DNA of 64,000 nt from Pseudodesulfovibrio sp. (lineage in GTDB: Bacteria; Desulfobacterota; Desulfovibrionia; Desulfovibrionales; Desulfovibrionaceae). Shown here one piece after another: positions 34,665 through 43,899 of the stretch. Numbering within the stretch: the stretch's first letter is position 1; each line of letters starts with the position of its first letter. Where the stretch lies: positions 817,029-881,028 of the forward strand of contig JADGEX010000001.1 in the NCBI GenBank assembly GCA_016744135.1, in the 5' to 3' direction. The notes beneath the pieces were generated by a model that worked only from the letters and a program-made list of their open reading frames with translations, was not told the DNA's origin and ran no database searches. The position numbers and the translations under genes are program-made.

Positions 34665-35446
34665 ATGATTGAAGTACTACCGGCTGCTTCCAGTTCCAAA
34701 CGTATACCCTTGATATCGCCACCGCTTTCGAGCCACGACTTAAGCAACGCCCGATTGCGAAAGACCACAGGATGTGGACACCCATATCCGGCCTGAACTA
34801 ACAATCCTGCGGCCTGATCCGGGTAATGCTTTGCTGCTGATAAACAAGCCAACAAATTAAGACAAAGTTCATTCACGGGGAAACCAAGGGTCATGGCCTT
34901 ACCCAAAGGCAACATCACATCAGAATATCGACGTGCACCGTAATAGGCCACGGCAAGATCAAACTGTGCCGCGTGCAATCCGGACAATCGCTCGGCAATC
35001 GCCTCTCGCTCGCCCACAGTGTAGGAAATTTTTTCAGCGATATACGGAGTGCCGTTCACATTTCGGACACGTACATCAAACCCATATCGACGAGCCCAAA
35101 ACAATCCTTCCACGGCATCATCGGAATCGAGCATCATATCGACTTGTTGACACCCGGCCAACCTCATGGCTTTGAGCAATCCGTCGGTAGGAACTCTGTC
35201 GAGATTTGCACTCCACAGAATTTTCATTTCACGAATACGCATATCCTCGCACATGGCAACGACTTTTGCGTAATCCCTGAACATCTCAAAATCATTGAAC
35301 GTCAAAGTAGCAAGACCGCGGTCACTCACGGCCTGCTCCAATTCATCCAAATTCCAATCCCCGTCGAAACGAACAAAACTCTGCGAGAATATACCGGAAT
35401 TATTATCGATACAATTCGGCCTGACAGTCTTCATTTCCACACGCAT
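34661..35446 (-). CDS. Conserved hypothetical protein, degenerate radical-SAM-like barrel
   Basis: A protein of about 261 residues. The middle (WSANLDRVPTDGLLKAMRLAG, continuing CQQVDMMLDS) resembles the second half of a B12-type radical SAM barrel, where an arginine-type strand is followed by an L-x-x-M-x-x-A-G-C helix. There is no CxxxCxxC cluster motif. The C-terminal third (FDLAVAYYGARRYSDV and LNLLACLSAAKHYPDQA) looks like TPR helices. Start at ATG 35446 has GGGGTGG upstream; a TTG at 35482 is in frame. Function unknown. The radical-SAM relationship is a visual judgement. Confidence 0.6.
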   Translation of the reverse strand: MRVEMKTVRPNCIDNNSGIFSQSFVRFDGDWNLDELEQAVSDRGLATLTFNDFEMFRDYAKVVAMCEDMRIREMKILWSANLDRVPTDGLLKAMRLAGCQQVDMMLDSDDAVEGLFWARRYGFDVRVRNVNGTPYIAEKISYTVGEREAIAERLSGLHAAQFDLAVAYYGARRYSDVMLPLGKAMTLGFPVNELCLNLLACLSAAKHYPDQAAGLLVQAGYGCPHPVVFRNRALLKSWLESGGDIKGIRLELEAAGSTSII

Positions 35447-35555
35447 ATTCCACCCCACGCCGCCTGTTTTTTGACGATTCAACGGCTCTGTATCGGGAAA
35501 TGCAAGGAATTTGCCAAAAAAGAAAAATGACTATTGCTTATAGCAATGATCCAAC

Positions 35556-35594
35556 AAAAAAAATCGCCCCACAAGCTCATGGCTTGCGGGGCGA
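35556..35594 (-). terminator. Rho-independent terminator of metG
   Basis: ATCGCCCC...CAAGC and GCTTG...GGGGCGAT pair with one mismatch around TCAT, and the minus-strand side ends in T8. It lies about 20 bases past the metG stop. Confidence 0.88.
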
Positions 35595-35616
35595 TTGACT
35601 CATTTCAATAAAGACT

Positions 35617-37560
35617 CTAGCTAATCTTGCTCCCTGAAGGGACGTCACCCGAAGGGGTGAGCAACTGCATACCGTCTTCGGTCTTCACAGCCAAAATCAT
35701 ACCTTGAGACAACTGTTTTCTCAGCTTGCGCGGCTTGAGGTTGGCAACCACGACCACTTGCTTACCAACAAGATCGTCAGGACTGAAGAAATCGGCAATA
35801 CCCGCAACGACTTGGCGCAGTTCTGCATCACCAGTGTCCACGCGAACCAACAGAAGGCGGTCTGCATCAGGATGCTTTTCCACTTCCTTGACCGTGCCGA
35901 CACGCAGGTCCAGCTTCTGGAAATCCTCGAATTCTATATTCGAAATTTCTTCATCTACCTTTTCCTGCTTCTTGGCCTTCTTGCCATTCTTGGACTTCTT
36001 GGCAGCCTTTTCTTCCTTGGCTTCGGGCATCTCTACACGAGGGAAGAGGTTAGATGTCTTGGCAACGGTTTCGCCGGATTCCAACAAACCCCAAACATCC
36101 AGTTCCTTGGACAAATTAACCTTTTCCGGGTCAAACGCTATACCGAGCTGTTCCAGCATCTTTTCGGATGCTTCGGGCATCACCGGCCACAGATGGACGG
36201 CGATCTTGCGCATATTCTCCAACAGCACATAAATGACTGTTGAGAGCCGCTCCATGTCCTTTTCTTTGTACAGAGTCCAGGGAGCGGTGGCGTCGATGTA
36301 TTTATTCAGGCCGCGCACCAATTCCCACAAACCTTCAAGGGCGCGGGAAAATTTGAATTCTGAATAGAAATTCTGGAAGGATTTCATGGCATCCTGACCA
36401 ATTTTCTTGATCTCCGCATCCACGATATCTTCCACATCGGGACGAGGAATGCTTCCACCAAAATACTTGTGGGTCATGGCCAAAGTACGGCTAAACAGGT
36501 TGCCAAGGTCATTGGCTAAATCTGCGTTAAGGCGTCCCACCAAAGCTTTTTCAGAAAAACTGGAATCCTGACCGAATGACATTTCCCGAAGCAGGAAATA
36601 ACGGAAAGCATCCAGACCGTAGGCGTCCTTCATGGCTAAAGGTTCCACGACATTGCCAATAGACTTTGACATCTTGGTGTCTTCCACCAGCCAGTACCCG
36701 TGTACATTAAGATGCTGATACGGCTCAATGCCAGCGGCTTTGAGCATGGTCGGCCAGAAGATGGCATGCGGCTTGAGAATATCTTTTGCCACCAGATGAT
36801 TGGCTGCCGGCCAGAACTTCTTGAATTTGTCGCCTTCGGGATAACCAAGTGCGGCCAGATAGTTGATCAAAGCGTCAAACCAAACATAGGTGACGTACTG
36901 ATCGTCAAAGGGCAACTCAATCCCCCAGGTCAAACGAGACTTGGGACGGGAGATGCACAGATCTTCAAGCTCGCCGGATTCCAGCAAGCTCATAACCTCA
37001 TTCTTGTACCGCTCTGGACGGATAAAATCAGGATGTGTGTTGATATGTTCGATCAACCAATCCTTGTATTTGGACATCTTGAAGAAATAATTTTTCTCCG
37101 CAATGTATTCAGGCACGGTCTGATGGTCAGGACATTTGCCGTCGACAAGTTCCTTCTCAGTGTAGAACCGCTCACAACCAAAGCAGTAATGACCACCATA
37201 TTCGCCGAAATAAATATCTCCTGCATCATAGACCTTTTGCAGGATGCTCTTCACCACCTCGATATGCCGAGGCTGCGTGGTACGGATGAAATCATCATTT
37301 GAAATATTCATGTCCGGCCACAGGTCTTCAAAGAGCTTGCTGATGATATCAACATATTCCTTGGGAGTCTGGCCGTTGGCTTCCGCGGCTTGAACGATCT
37401 TGTCGCCATGTTCGTCAGTACCGGTCAGGAAGTAAGTCTCCTCACCCATCAGTCTGTGAAAACGATTCAATGAATCGGCCACAGTTGTGGTATACGCATG
37501 CCCCAAATGAGGTTTGGCGTTTACATAGTAAATGGGCGTGGTGATATAAAAACTTTGCAA
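35617..37560 (-). CDS. metG: Methionyl-tRNA synthetase
   Basis: Charges tRNA-Met. HIGH appears as HLGH (18-21) and KMSKS lies at 296-300. A zinc knuckle has C126, C129 and C143. After a lysine/alanine-rich linker (about 510-535) comes a C-terminal EMAPII-type tRNA-binding domain (FQKLDLRVGTV). TTG at 37560 is taken as the start because AGGAG lies seven bases upstream and the protein then begins QSFYITTPIYY, the expected N-terminus. It follows ricT after 45 bases. The length is 647. Confidence 0.95.
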   Translation of the reverse strand: MQSFYITTPIYYVNAKPHLGHAYTTTVADSLNRFHRLMGEETYFLTGTDEHGDKIVQAAEANGQTPKEYVDIISKLFEDLWPDMNISNDDFIRTTQPRHIEVVKSILQKVYDAGDIYFGEYGGHYCFGCERFYTEKELVDGKCPDHQTVPEYIAEKNYFFKMSKYKDWLIEHINTHPDFIRPERYKNEVMSLLESGELEDLCISRPKSRLTWGIELPFDDQYVTYVWFDALINYLAALGYPEGDKFKKFWPAANHLVAKDILKPHAIFWPTMLKAAGIEPYQHLNVHGYWLVEDTKMSKSIGNVVEPLAMKDAYGLDAFRYFLLREMSFGQDSSFSEKALVGRLNADLANDLGNLFSRTLAMTHKYFGGSIPRPDVEDIVDAEIKKIGQDAMKSFQNFYSEFKFSRALEGLWELVRGLNKYIDATAPWTLYKEKDMERLSTVIYVLLENMRKIAVHLWPVMPEASEKMLEQLGIAFDPEKVNLSKELDVWGLLESGETVAKTSNLFPRVEMPEAKEEKAAKKSKNGKKAKKQEKVDEEISNIEFEDFQKLDLRVGTVKEVEKHPDADRLLLVRVDTGDAELRQVVAGIADFFSPDDLVGKQVVVVANLKPRKLRKQLSQGMILAVKTEDGMQLLTPSGDVPSGSKIS

Positions 37561-37605
37561 ATCAATTCTCCTTGTCGTGACGAACACAGTCCGCCTGCCA
37601 CGCAG

Positions 37606-38766
37606 TTATTTTTTGGAAGGCCTGCGCCTACGCCTTCTGGGCCTGCGCCCTCTTTTTGATTTTTCATCGCCGGAACGGGATTCGCTCTTTCCCTCAGGGG
37701 TTGAACGATCCGGCGTGCCATCCCGCTCTTTCCTCTCGGGACGCTCCTGACGGGGACGCCGCTGGCTATCCCTCTTGTCACTGCCACTCTTATCGCTACG
37801 CTTCGGCTTCCCACGGCCTTGAGGACCACCAGCTTTTTCTTCAGATTTTTCCTTGCCCCGTTTGGTATCACGACGCGAATCATCTGGCTTGGACGGTCTA
37901 CCGCCACGCTTGCTGCGCGGGGGCCGAGGCTTGGCTTCAGCCAAGGCTTCTTCACTCGGCGGCTTGTTAACTATTTCATTCCATTCGTCAATGGAAACTT
38001 CCCGCTCCTCAAATTTCTCGGTGAGCAGAGACAGAGTCTTTTTGAAAAAATTGGAACGAAGAACTTTCACCTGACCGAGGGACGTCGTATACTTCTTGCC
38101 CACACGCGGACACATGCGATGGAATTCTTCATAGCCTTCTTGCTCAAAACTGAGACAACAAAGCAGACGGCCACAAATGCCCGAAATTTTTGTAGGATTC
38201 AAAAAAAGATTTTGTTCCTTAGCCATTTTAATGGTCACAGGGACAAATTTCCGCATAAATCGACGGCAACAACATATCTGCCCGCAGTTACCTATAGCGC
38301 CAAGCATCTGGGTCTCATGACGCACACCAATCTGTCGCAATTCAATACGAGTCCTATATTCCCGGACAAGGTCCTTGATAAGCTCTCGAAAATCGATACG
38401 GCCAGGTGCTGTAAAATAAAAAACCATCTTGGACCGGTCAAAAAAGACTTCCACATCCACAAGCTTCATACCCAATTTATGGGTAACTATGCACTTGCGA
38501 GAAAATTTGAAGGCATCCTTAGCCAGCGCCTCGTTCTCGGCAGTGGACTCCATGTCCTTTTCGTTAGCCAAACGATAAATAGGCTTATGGCCTTCATTAT
38601 CGTCCTCTTCCTTAGGAGCCTGACGAATAAGAATGACCTTGCCCAACCCCATGCCCTGATCGGTCTTGACGATAACGTGTTGTCCTTCACGCACCACGAA
38701 AGGACCGGAGGTAAAATAATATACCTGTCCGTAATCGTTGAATTTAACACCAAGTATTTGGCTCAT
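37606..38766 (-). CDS. ricT: RicT/YaaT-like PSP1 domain protein with basic tail
   Basis: A PSP1 C-terminal-domain protein of the RicT (YaaT) type. In Bacillus it forms a complex that binds Fe-S clusters and influences mRNA processing. Cysteine groups C161, C165-C167, C198, C203-C204 and C219 lie in CGQICCCRRF and SGICGRLLCCLSFE, consistent with cluster binding. From about residue 275 a low-complexity tail of some 110 residues is very rich in Arg, Lys, Ser and Pro and ends in a run of arginines, suggesting RNA binding. Start at ATG 38766 (MSQILGVKFN) is chosen over upstream in-frame codons. Confidence 0.87.
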   Translation of the reverse strand: MSQILGVKFNDYGQVYYFTSGPFVVREGQHVIVKTDQGMGLGKVILIRQAPKEEDDNEGHKPIYRLANEKDMESTAENEALAKDAFKFSRKCIVTHKLGMKLVDVEVFFDRSKMVFYFTAPGRIDFRELIKDLVREYRTRIELRQIGVRHETQMLGAIGNCGQICCCRRFMRKFVPVTIKMAKEQNLFLNPTKISGICGRLLCCLSFEQEGYEEFHRMCPRVGKKYTTSLGQVKVLRSNFFKKTLSLLTEKFEEREVSIDEWNEIVNKPPSEEALAEAKPRPPRSKRGGRPSKPDDSRRDTKRGKEKSEEKAGGPQGRGKPKRSDKSGSDKRDSQRRPRQERPERKERDGTPDRSTPEGKSESRSGDEKSKRGRRPRRRRRRPSKK

Positions 38767-38881
38767 TGTTTTATATCCTATATATAAGCACCCCGTATGA
38801 TCGGGGAAGAAAGTATCATGCAAAGAGAATCAATATATTAGAAAACGGCTTGGACTTCAAATGATGCCGTCAAAAGAAAAA

Positions 38882-38917
38882 CGGGTGCCGTTTCAGTCGC
38901 ACGGCACCCGGCTTTTT
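38882..38917. terminator. Bidirectional rho-independent terminator
   Basis: CGGGTGCCGT (38882-38891) and ACGGCACCCG (38901-38910) form a perfect 10-bp stem. T6 follows on the plus strand and a T-rich run on the minus strand. It mainly ends the response regulator transcript. Confidence 0.88.
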
Positions 38918-38935
38918 TACTTGATAAACAAATGC

Positions 38936-39331
38936 TTAGAGCAGCCCCAAGCTCTTTATCTCATTGAGGAGTTTTTCCTCATCAATGGGCTTGACCAAAT
39001 AGGAAGTGGCCCCACCGAGGAAAAAAGCGTCGTGGGTTTCTTTCTCATCCGCGAGCATGGTGGTAACAATAACCTTGGACTCGTCCTGGGGAGCCACATC
39101 GTGCTCCTTTTCCAGTGCACGAATCTCACGAAGGGCCTGCTGCCCATCCATTTCCGGCATGAGTAAATCAAGACAAATCAAATTATACGGTTCGCCATGA
39201 GCCAGCCCTCGGCCAAAGGCTTCAATAGCCTCTTCTCCGTTGACGGCAATATCGCACTGGGCAACTTGGCGTAAGATCTCATGAATCATATTCCGGCTGT
39301 AAAAATCGTCATCCACGATAAGCGCTTTCAT
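38936..39331 (-). CDS. Single-domain response regulator (CheY-like)
   Basis: A 131-residue stand-alone receiver domain. Acidic residues DDD (7-9), phosphoacceptor D55 (CLDLLMPEMDG), the TTM switch threonine and K in VKPID are all present. There is no output domain, so it acts by protein contact. AGGAGGG stands seven bases before the ATG; an in-frame codon 24 bases upstream adds nothing family-like. It lies about 100 bases downstream of the MBL gene, and could serve the HDOD/MBL pair or the hybrid kinase at 16-19 kb. Confidence 0.9.
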   Translation of the reverse strand: MKALIVDDDFYSRNMIHEILRQVAQCDIAVNGEEAIEAFGRGLAHGEPYNLICLDLLMPEMDGQQALREIRALEKEHDVAPQDESKVIVTTMLADEKETHDAFFLGGATSYLVKPIDEEKLLNEIKSLGLL

Positions 39332-39429
39332 GCACACCCTCCTGAGCAAACTCACAGCTTACAGCAACCTGAAAATTAATGTCACTTTACACGACAAAAT
39401 GCAACTCCTGCCATCCCGCCGAATTCAAC

Positions 39430-40311
39430 CTAAATCTGTATGACCTCTCCTTCACGCGCCAATTCAAACCTCACACCAGAGTCACGCCACTTCTCCTTGA
39501 GCCTATCCTGAATGACATCCAACTGTTTATCAGTCCGGGTCGTATCGTGATGCGTCAAATATGTCTTCCCCGCACCCGTGTCCCGAGCCAACTCAAGAGC
39601 ACTTTCATAGGTTGAATGCCCCCATCCCCGCTTCGTTTCGTACTCTTCTTCCGTATATTGCGAGTCCGCTATCAACACGTCAACGCCACTAATAAAATCG
39701 ACAATGACTTGACTGCGCTCCTGCACGACTTGTTCATATTCTTCAAACTCTTCATCTTCAGGCTGATATATATTCTGCAAATGTTCATGATCACCCGTAA
39801 AGAAAAGACTCTTGCCGTCGCATTCCACTTTGAACCCAAAATTCATGGCAGGATGGTTCATGAGAATCGTTGAAACCTTTGCAAATCCAAGATCAACGAC
39901 CTGCCCGTCTGACAATGTGTTATAAGAAATATTCGCTTGCAATTCGGCTACACGCACCGGAAAATGTGGATATTCCATCTGCTTGGCAAGCACAGCCTCA
40001 ATGCCTGTCATGGTCACGGGATCGGGAGGACCGTAAATAGTCAGTTCATTCCCCGGCACAAACATGGGGATAAAAAAGGGAACACCTTGAATATGGTCCC
40101 AATGCGTATGGGAAACAAACAAATGACACTTGACCGGCATGCTCGCCGACAACTCAACACCCAACTCCCTAATGCCGGTTCCTGCATCGAGAATAACAAG
40201 ATCATCGGTATCGGATCGCACCTCGATACAAGTGGTGTTGCCACCATATTTAATAGTATCCGCTCCGGGTGAGGGCAAAGAGCCCCGTGTCCCCCGAAAT
40301 TGAAAATACAT
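39430..40311 (-). CDS. Metallo-beta-lactamase fold hydrolase
   Basis: A 293-residue MBL protein with the metal motif SHTHWDHIQG (H68, H70, D72, H73), a further GDHEHL motif and a C-terminal YLTHHD histidine, so the dinuclear site looks intact. The N-terminus (RGTRGSLPSPG) resembles the group that includes phosphodiesterases acting on cyclic nucleotides or phosphonates. An acidic insert (PEDEEFEEYEQ) is unusual. It is translated 2 bases after the HDOD gene, so a role in the same signalling step is likely. The substrate is unknown. Confidence 0.82.
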   Translation of the reverse strand: MYFQFRGTRGSLPSPGADTIKYGGNTTCIEVRSDTDDLVILDAGTGIRELGVELSASMPVKCHLFVSHTHWDHIQGVPFFIPMFVPGNELTIYGPPDPVTMTGIEAVLAKQMEYPHFPVRVAELQANISYNTLSDGQVVDLGFAKVSTILMNHPAMNFGFKVECDGKSLFFTGDHEHLQNIYQPEDEEFEEYEQVVQERSQVIVDFISGVDVLIADSQYTEEEYETKRGWGHSTYESALELARDTGAGKTYLTHHDTTRTDKQLDVIQDRLKEKWRDSGVRFELAREGEVIQI

Positions 40312-40313
40312 GA

Positions 40314-41171
40314 TCAGGCCTCCCCAAGCTTGATAAATATCCGGGCACGCTCCACCTCCTCATCAAGAGTTGGAAGCTCTTCGATGAGTTCCTCCATATC
40401 CATGAAGAATCGTTCCCTGACGGAATCAGGCAAAGGCTCTATTTCAAAATCTCCAGCCGCACCGAAAGAAAGTTTTTTGGTAATCTGATTGGCCGCAAAC
40501 AAACAATCAAGAAGCTGGGAAGACTCTCCCGAACCTACTGAATGATGCCGAGCTATGGCATCATGCAATTCCACGGGAAGATTCCACTTCTTGGCAAGCA
40601 TGGCACCAATGTCGGCATGATTCGCCCCAATTACATCCTGTTCACACTGGTAAAACGCCGCACCGGGTTCAGCGGCTCTTCCCGAGACGTCCTCGAACTC
40701 CTCCGGCATATACAGAGCAAAAACCGCCTTCCCAACGTCATGCAGCAATCCGGCTGCGAAATAATCAGCGGCATCGTCACGCGAAACACCAAGCTTCAAC
40801 CCGAGCATGCGCGTAGCCGTAGCCACGGCCAACGAGTGCAACCAAAATCCCCCCATATCCAAATGCTTTCCGGCGGACTTGGGTATGGCTCCGACAGCCG
40901 CCAAACCTAATGCAACATTCTTCAACGTATTCAGGCCGAGATACACGCTGGCCTGATTAATGGAAGTTATTTCGCGAGACAATCCGAAATAGGCAGAGTT
41001 AACCAACCGCAATATTTTGAGCGTAAAGACAGGGTCCCGTTTGATGACCTCGACCAGATCTCTCTGCGAACAATTAATGTCCCCAGTCAGCTTCAAAACC
41101 TGATTTACACTCTGAGGAAATGCAGGCATTTTCTCAACGGCAGTCAATAATTTATTTTTAAGTTCCGTCAT
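40314..41171 (-). CDS. HDOD domain signalling protein
   Basis: A 285-residue protein with an N-terminal HDOD domain (MPAFPQSVNQVLKL, VIKRDPVFTLKILRLVNSA) and an HD-like element (AAGLLHDVGKAVFA). HDOD proteins are usually non-enzymatic partners in c-di-GMP and stress signalling. Start at ATG 41171 (MTELKNK) has GGA upstream; TTG at 41180 is in frame. It forms a tight pair with the MBL gene. Confidence 0.87.
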   Translation of the reverse strand: MTELKNKLLTAVEKMPAFPQSVNQVLKLTGDINCSQRDLVEVIKRDPVFTLKILRLVNSAYFGLSREITSINQASVYLGLNTLKNVALGLAAVGAIPKSAGKHLDMGGFWLHSLAVATATRMLGLKLGVSRDDAADYFAAGLLHDVGKAVFALYMPEEFEDVSGRAAEPGAAFYQCEQDVIGANHADIGAMLAKKWNLPVELHDAIARHHSVGSGESSQLLDCLFAANQITKKLSFGAAGDFEIEPLPDSVRERFFMDMEELIEELPTLDEEVERARIFIKLGEA

Positions 41172-41294
41172 TGATTCCAATCATTTGAATGTAACATGTT
41201 TCATCAAATTATCTGTATCCAAGGACAGTGGATCAAACCACCTAATATACACGAATGAACGGTAGCTCAGGAAAAACTCCGTGGCAAGCGACAT

Positions 41295-43700
41295 CTATGG
41301 ATAAAACGACTGCACAGTGTATCCATTGCCATCCCAACGACACTTGACCTGCCCATATCGAGAAGTTGTCAGCACCCCGCCTCCGGCCGCACGCGCTACC
41401 TCCGGGTGCGGGAACCCATACCGATTGAGATATCCATTGGAACACAGGACAGTCTGTGAAGACACGGCTTCGTAGAGCCGGGGATCAAGACTGCTTCGGC
41501 TCCCGTGATGCGGCAAGACAAGGGCCTCGGCCCTTATATCACTTCCCTCCTGCAAAATGGTATCAATCCCGGCCTTCTCAACATCCCCCGGTAACAAGGC
41601 CAATGGGCTACCTTTCCACACCATTCGCATGACCAGTGACCGTTCATTGGCTTTCCCGCTCTTAAATTGAGGATTAGGATGCACCACTTCAAAAACGGCA
41701 TTATCGGTCAATTTCACCACAGCCTTGGCGACCAGGGGCTGAGGGGAAAGATGCTTCCGAGCCAGGGCTTTCCGCATCCTTTCACCTGTACGCCCTCGCG
41801 GCATCATGCCGTTAGTATAAAATTCCCCTACCTGAAATCGATCAAAAATAAACGGCAGGCCATGACTGTGGTCCACGTCTGGGTGCGTCATAAACACTCC
41901 ATCCAAACGCGGAGGCCGCCCATACGTCAAAGCCGGTGCCACCACAGCCTCACCCAAATCAAACGTTCGCGAGCCACCCCCGCCATCAACGAGCCATCGA
42001 TGACCGCCGGGCAAAGAGACAACCAAAGCCTGTCCCAACCCGACATCCAGCATGGTTAACTGCACTTGATCACGGGTGTCAGCCACCATGACTGAAATAT
42101 GTGGAAAAACGAACAAAAGGAATCCAATAGCAGCCAATTCAACCGGTACCCGTCGTGAACTTCGAACAATGGACACCGCCACAATCAGCAACACGGCGCA
42201 CCCAAGCATTTCCGGCCATAACGGTCTCAGCACGGCAAATACAGGCATCAATCCAGCATTACCGGCTGTATGCAGCAGAACCAATAACCCATCCGCGCCT
42301 TGTACTGCCCACCCAAGAAAAATACCGCCGATAAATTGTGTCCACGGAAAGGCCGTCAAAAACATACCCGCCAACCCCAGCGGCATAACCACAAAACCAA
42401 GCACAGGCAGCCACACCAGATTAAGCAAAATATTAGGACTCATCGTCCCGAAATACCAGGAAACGAGAGGCAGTAGCGCAATATTCGCGCAGACACTCAT
42501 ACACATGATGCCGATAGCCCATCGAACAAGTTGTCGCGGCCATGAATCACCGGCAAGAAACAAAGAACGGAAATGCGGATACATGAGGCCAATCCCGGCC
42601 ACAGCCACAACAGACATTTGCAGACTGAGATCAAAAACCGACATGGGTGAAACAAACACAATGGTCAACAGGGCAAAGAAAAGCCCGTCCATAAGCACTC
42701 GGCCCCGCCCTTGAAGCAACAGGAATCCCCAAAATCCAAACATCGTTGCTGCCCGAATCAATGATGCAGATGGTTGACCGAGCCATGCATACCCAAGCAC
42801 CAACGGAGCAGCCATCAGCACCGCCAACTTTGGGCGGGGAATAGACAAAAGCAACGGCGGATATATCCAACCCACAAGCAACGCCAGCCCGAACCCCATG
42901 GCCGCCACAAACCCCACGTGCAACCCGGACAGGGCCAAAGTATGCGCCAGCCCCGCACTCCGTGTTGCGTTCATGGTGTCGCTGGACAACAGTGATTTGT
43001 CACCCGTGGTCAAAGCCAGAACCATGGCTCCGCCCTGCGTCTCAGGGACAGACTCTGCCACGGCATGCTGCAGTCGGGCTTTCAACTGCCACAGGATATC
43101 ATCGGGAGACTCTCCCCATTGCAAGGACGCTTTCCCCACAGGCCATGCCCGCCAAAAAACACCTTGGCGCTGCCAGTACCATCCATAATCCCAACCACCG
43201 GGATTACCAAAACCACGCGCCGGAACAACTCGCAGCAAAGCCTCAAGGTCCTGCCCCGGCGAGGGCCTGTAACGAGGGTGACGAATAGATAATACCATTC
43301 TGCCCGGCAAAATCTCTTCGACACCGTCTACCTCGCACCTGATATTACCAAGCACGACACGAAGCCGGTTGCTTGAACGCGATTCCACCCGTTCTGCCAC
43401 TGCCCGTACCATGATCGGCTTTCGACTCTCCGCCCATTCGGGTGTCTCATAGGGTAATTCAGGCGTGCGCTGAGAAGCATAACCAAAACCAAAGACCGCG
43501 CAGCAGATAAAAACCAACAACGGCAACCGACACATTCGATCTCGCAACAAATAATCAGCCAGATACACTACACCGAGTGCCGCCATGGCCGGAATAGGAT
43601 GCTTAAAGGACACAATCCCGAGAACAAACGCCAACCCATAGGATTGCCATGGCAGCAATCCAGGAACGATTGATCGTGATGTCCAACAAGCTTTATCCAT
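41295..43700 (-). CDS. comEC: ComEC/Rec2 family DNA uptake protein
   Basis: An inner-membrane channel protein for single-stranded DNA in natural transformation, about 801 residues. An N-terminal DUF4131-like domain is followed by the Competence membrane domain (ALSGLHVGFVAA and PSASLIRAATMFGFWG). The C-terminal metallo-beta-lactamase domain (DVGLGQALVVSLPGG, MTHPDVDHSHG) keeps its metal residues. It is complete, so DNA uptake is possible, though no other competence genes lie in this window. ATG at 43700 is preferred over GTG at 43706. Confidence 0.92.
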   Translation of the reverse strand: MDKACWTSRSIVPGLLPWQSYGLAFVLGIVSFKHPIPAMAALGVVYLADYLLRDRMCRLPLLVFICCAVFGFGYASQRTPELPYETPEWAESRKPIMVRAVAERVESRSSNRLRVVLGNIRCEVDGVEEILPGRMVLSIRHPRYRPSPGQDLEALLRVVPARGFGNPGGWDYGWYWQRQGVFWRAWPVGKASLQWGESPDDILWQLKARLQHAVAESVPETQGGAMVLALTTGDKSLLSSDTMNATRSAGLAHTLALSGLHVGFVAAMGFGLALLVGWIYPPLLLSIPRPKLAVLMAAPLVLGYAWLGQPSASLIRAATMFGFWGFLLLQGRGRVLMDGLFFALLTIVFVSPMSVFDLSLQMSVVAVAGIGLMYPHFRSLFLAGDSWPRQLVRWAIGIMCMSVCANIALLPLVSWYFGTMSPNILLNLVWLPVLGFVVMPLGLAGMFLTAFPWTQFIGGIFLGWAVQGADGLLVLLHTAGNAGLMPVFAVLRPLWPEMLGCAVLLIVAVSIVRSSRRVPVELAAIGFLLFVFPHISVMVADTRDQVQLTMLDVGLGQALVVSLPGGHRWLVDGGGGSRTFDLGEAVVAPALTYGRPPRLDGVFMTHPDVDHSHGLPFIFDRFQVGEFYTNGMMPRGRTGERMRKALARKHLSPQPLVAKAVVKLTDNAVFEVVHPNPQFKSGKANERSLVMRMVWKGSPLALLPGDVEKAGIDTILQEGSDIRAEALVLPHHGSRSSLDPRLYEAVSSQTVLCSNGYLNRYGFPHPEVARAAGGGVLTTSRYGQVKCRWDGNGYTVQSFYP

Positions 43701-43840
43701 GGCCACTCAACTTTCATCATATCGGTTACAAAAAATTCCCCCAACAACCATGGAATTAACAGGAAGCTTTCACGTTATCCAGCATCCTTTCAAAAAGCAT
43801 ATCCCATCCGTCTGTCAGACAAGAAGGAAATAACGACAAC

Positions 43841-43873
43841 AAAAAACGACCAACATCACACGGATGTCGGTCG
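43841..43873 (-). terminator. Rho-independent terminator of murA
   Basis: CGACCAACATC (43847-43857) and GATGTCGGTCG (43863-43873) pair with one mismatch. The minus side ends in T6. It lies 27 bases beyond the murA stop. Confidence 0.88.
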
Positions 43874-43899
43874 CTAAAATGATAAGTATATTTTAAGAA

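Noticed and set aside
37819-38787. 322-codon plus-strand open frame
   Set aside because: Antisense to ricT; no ribosome binding site or motif.
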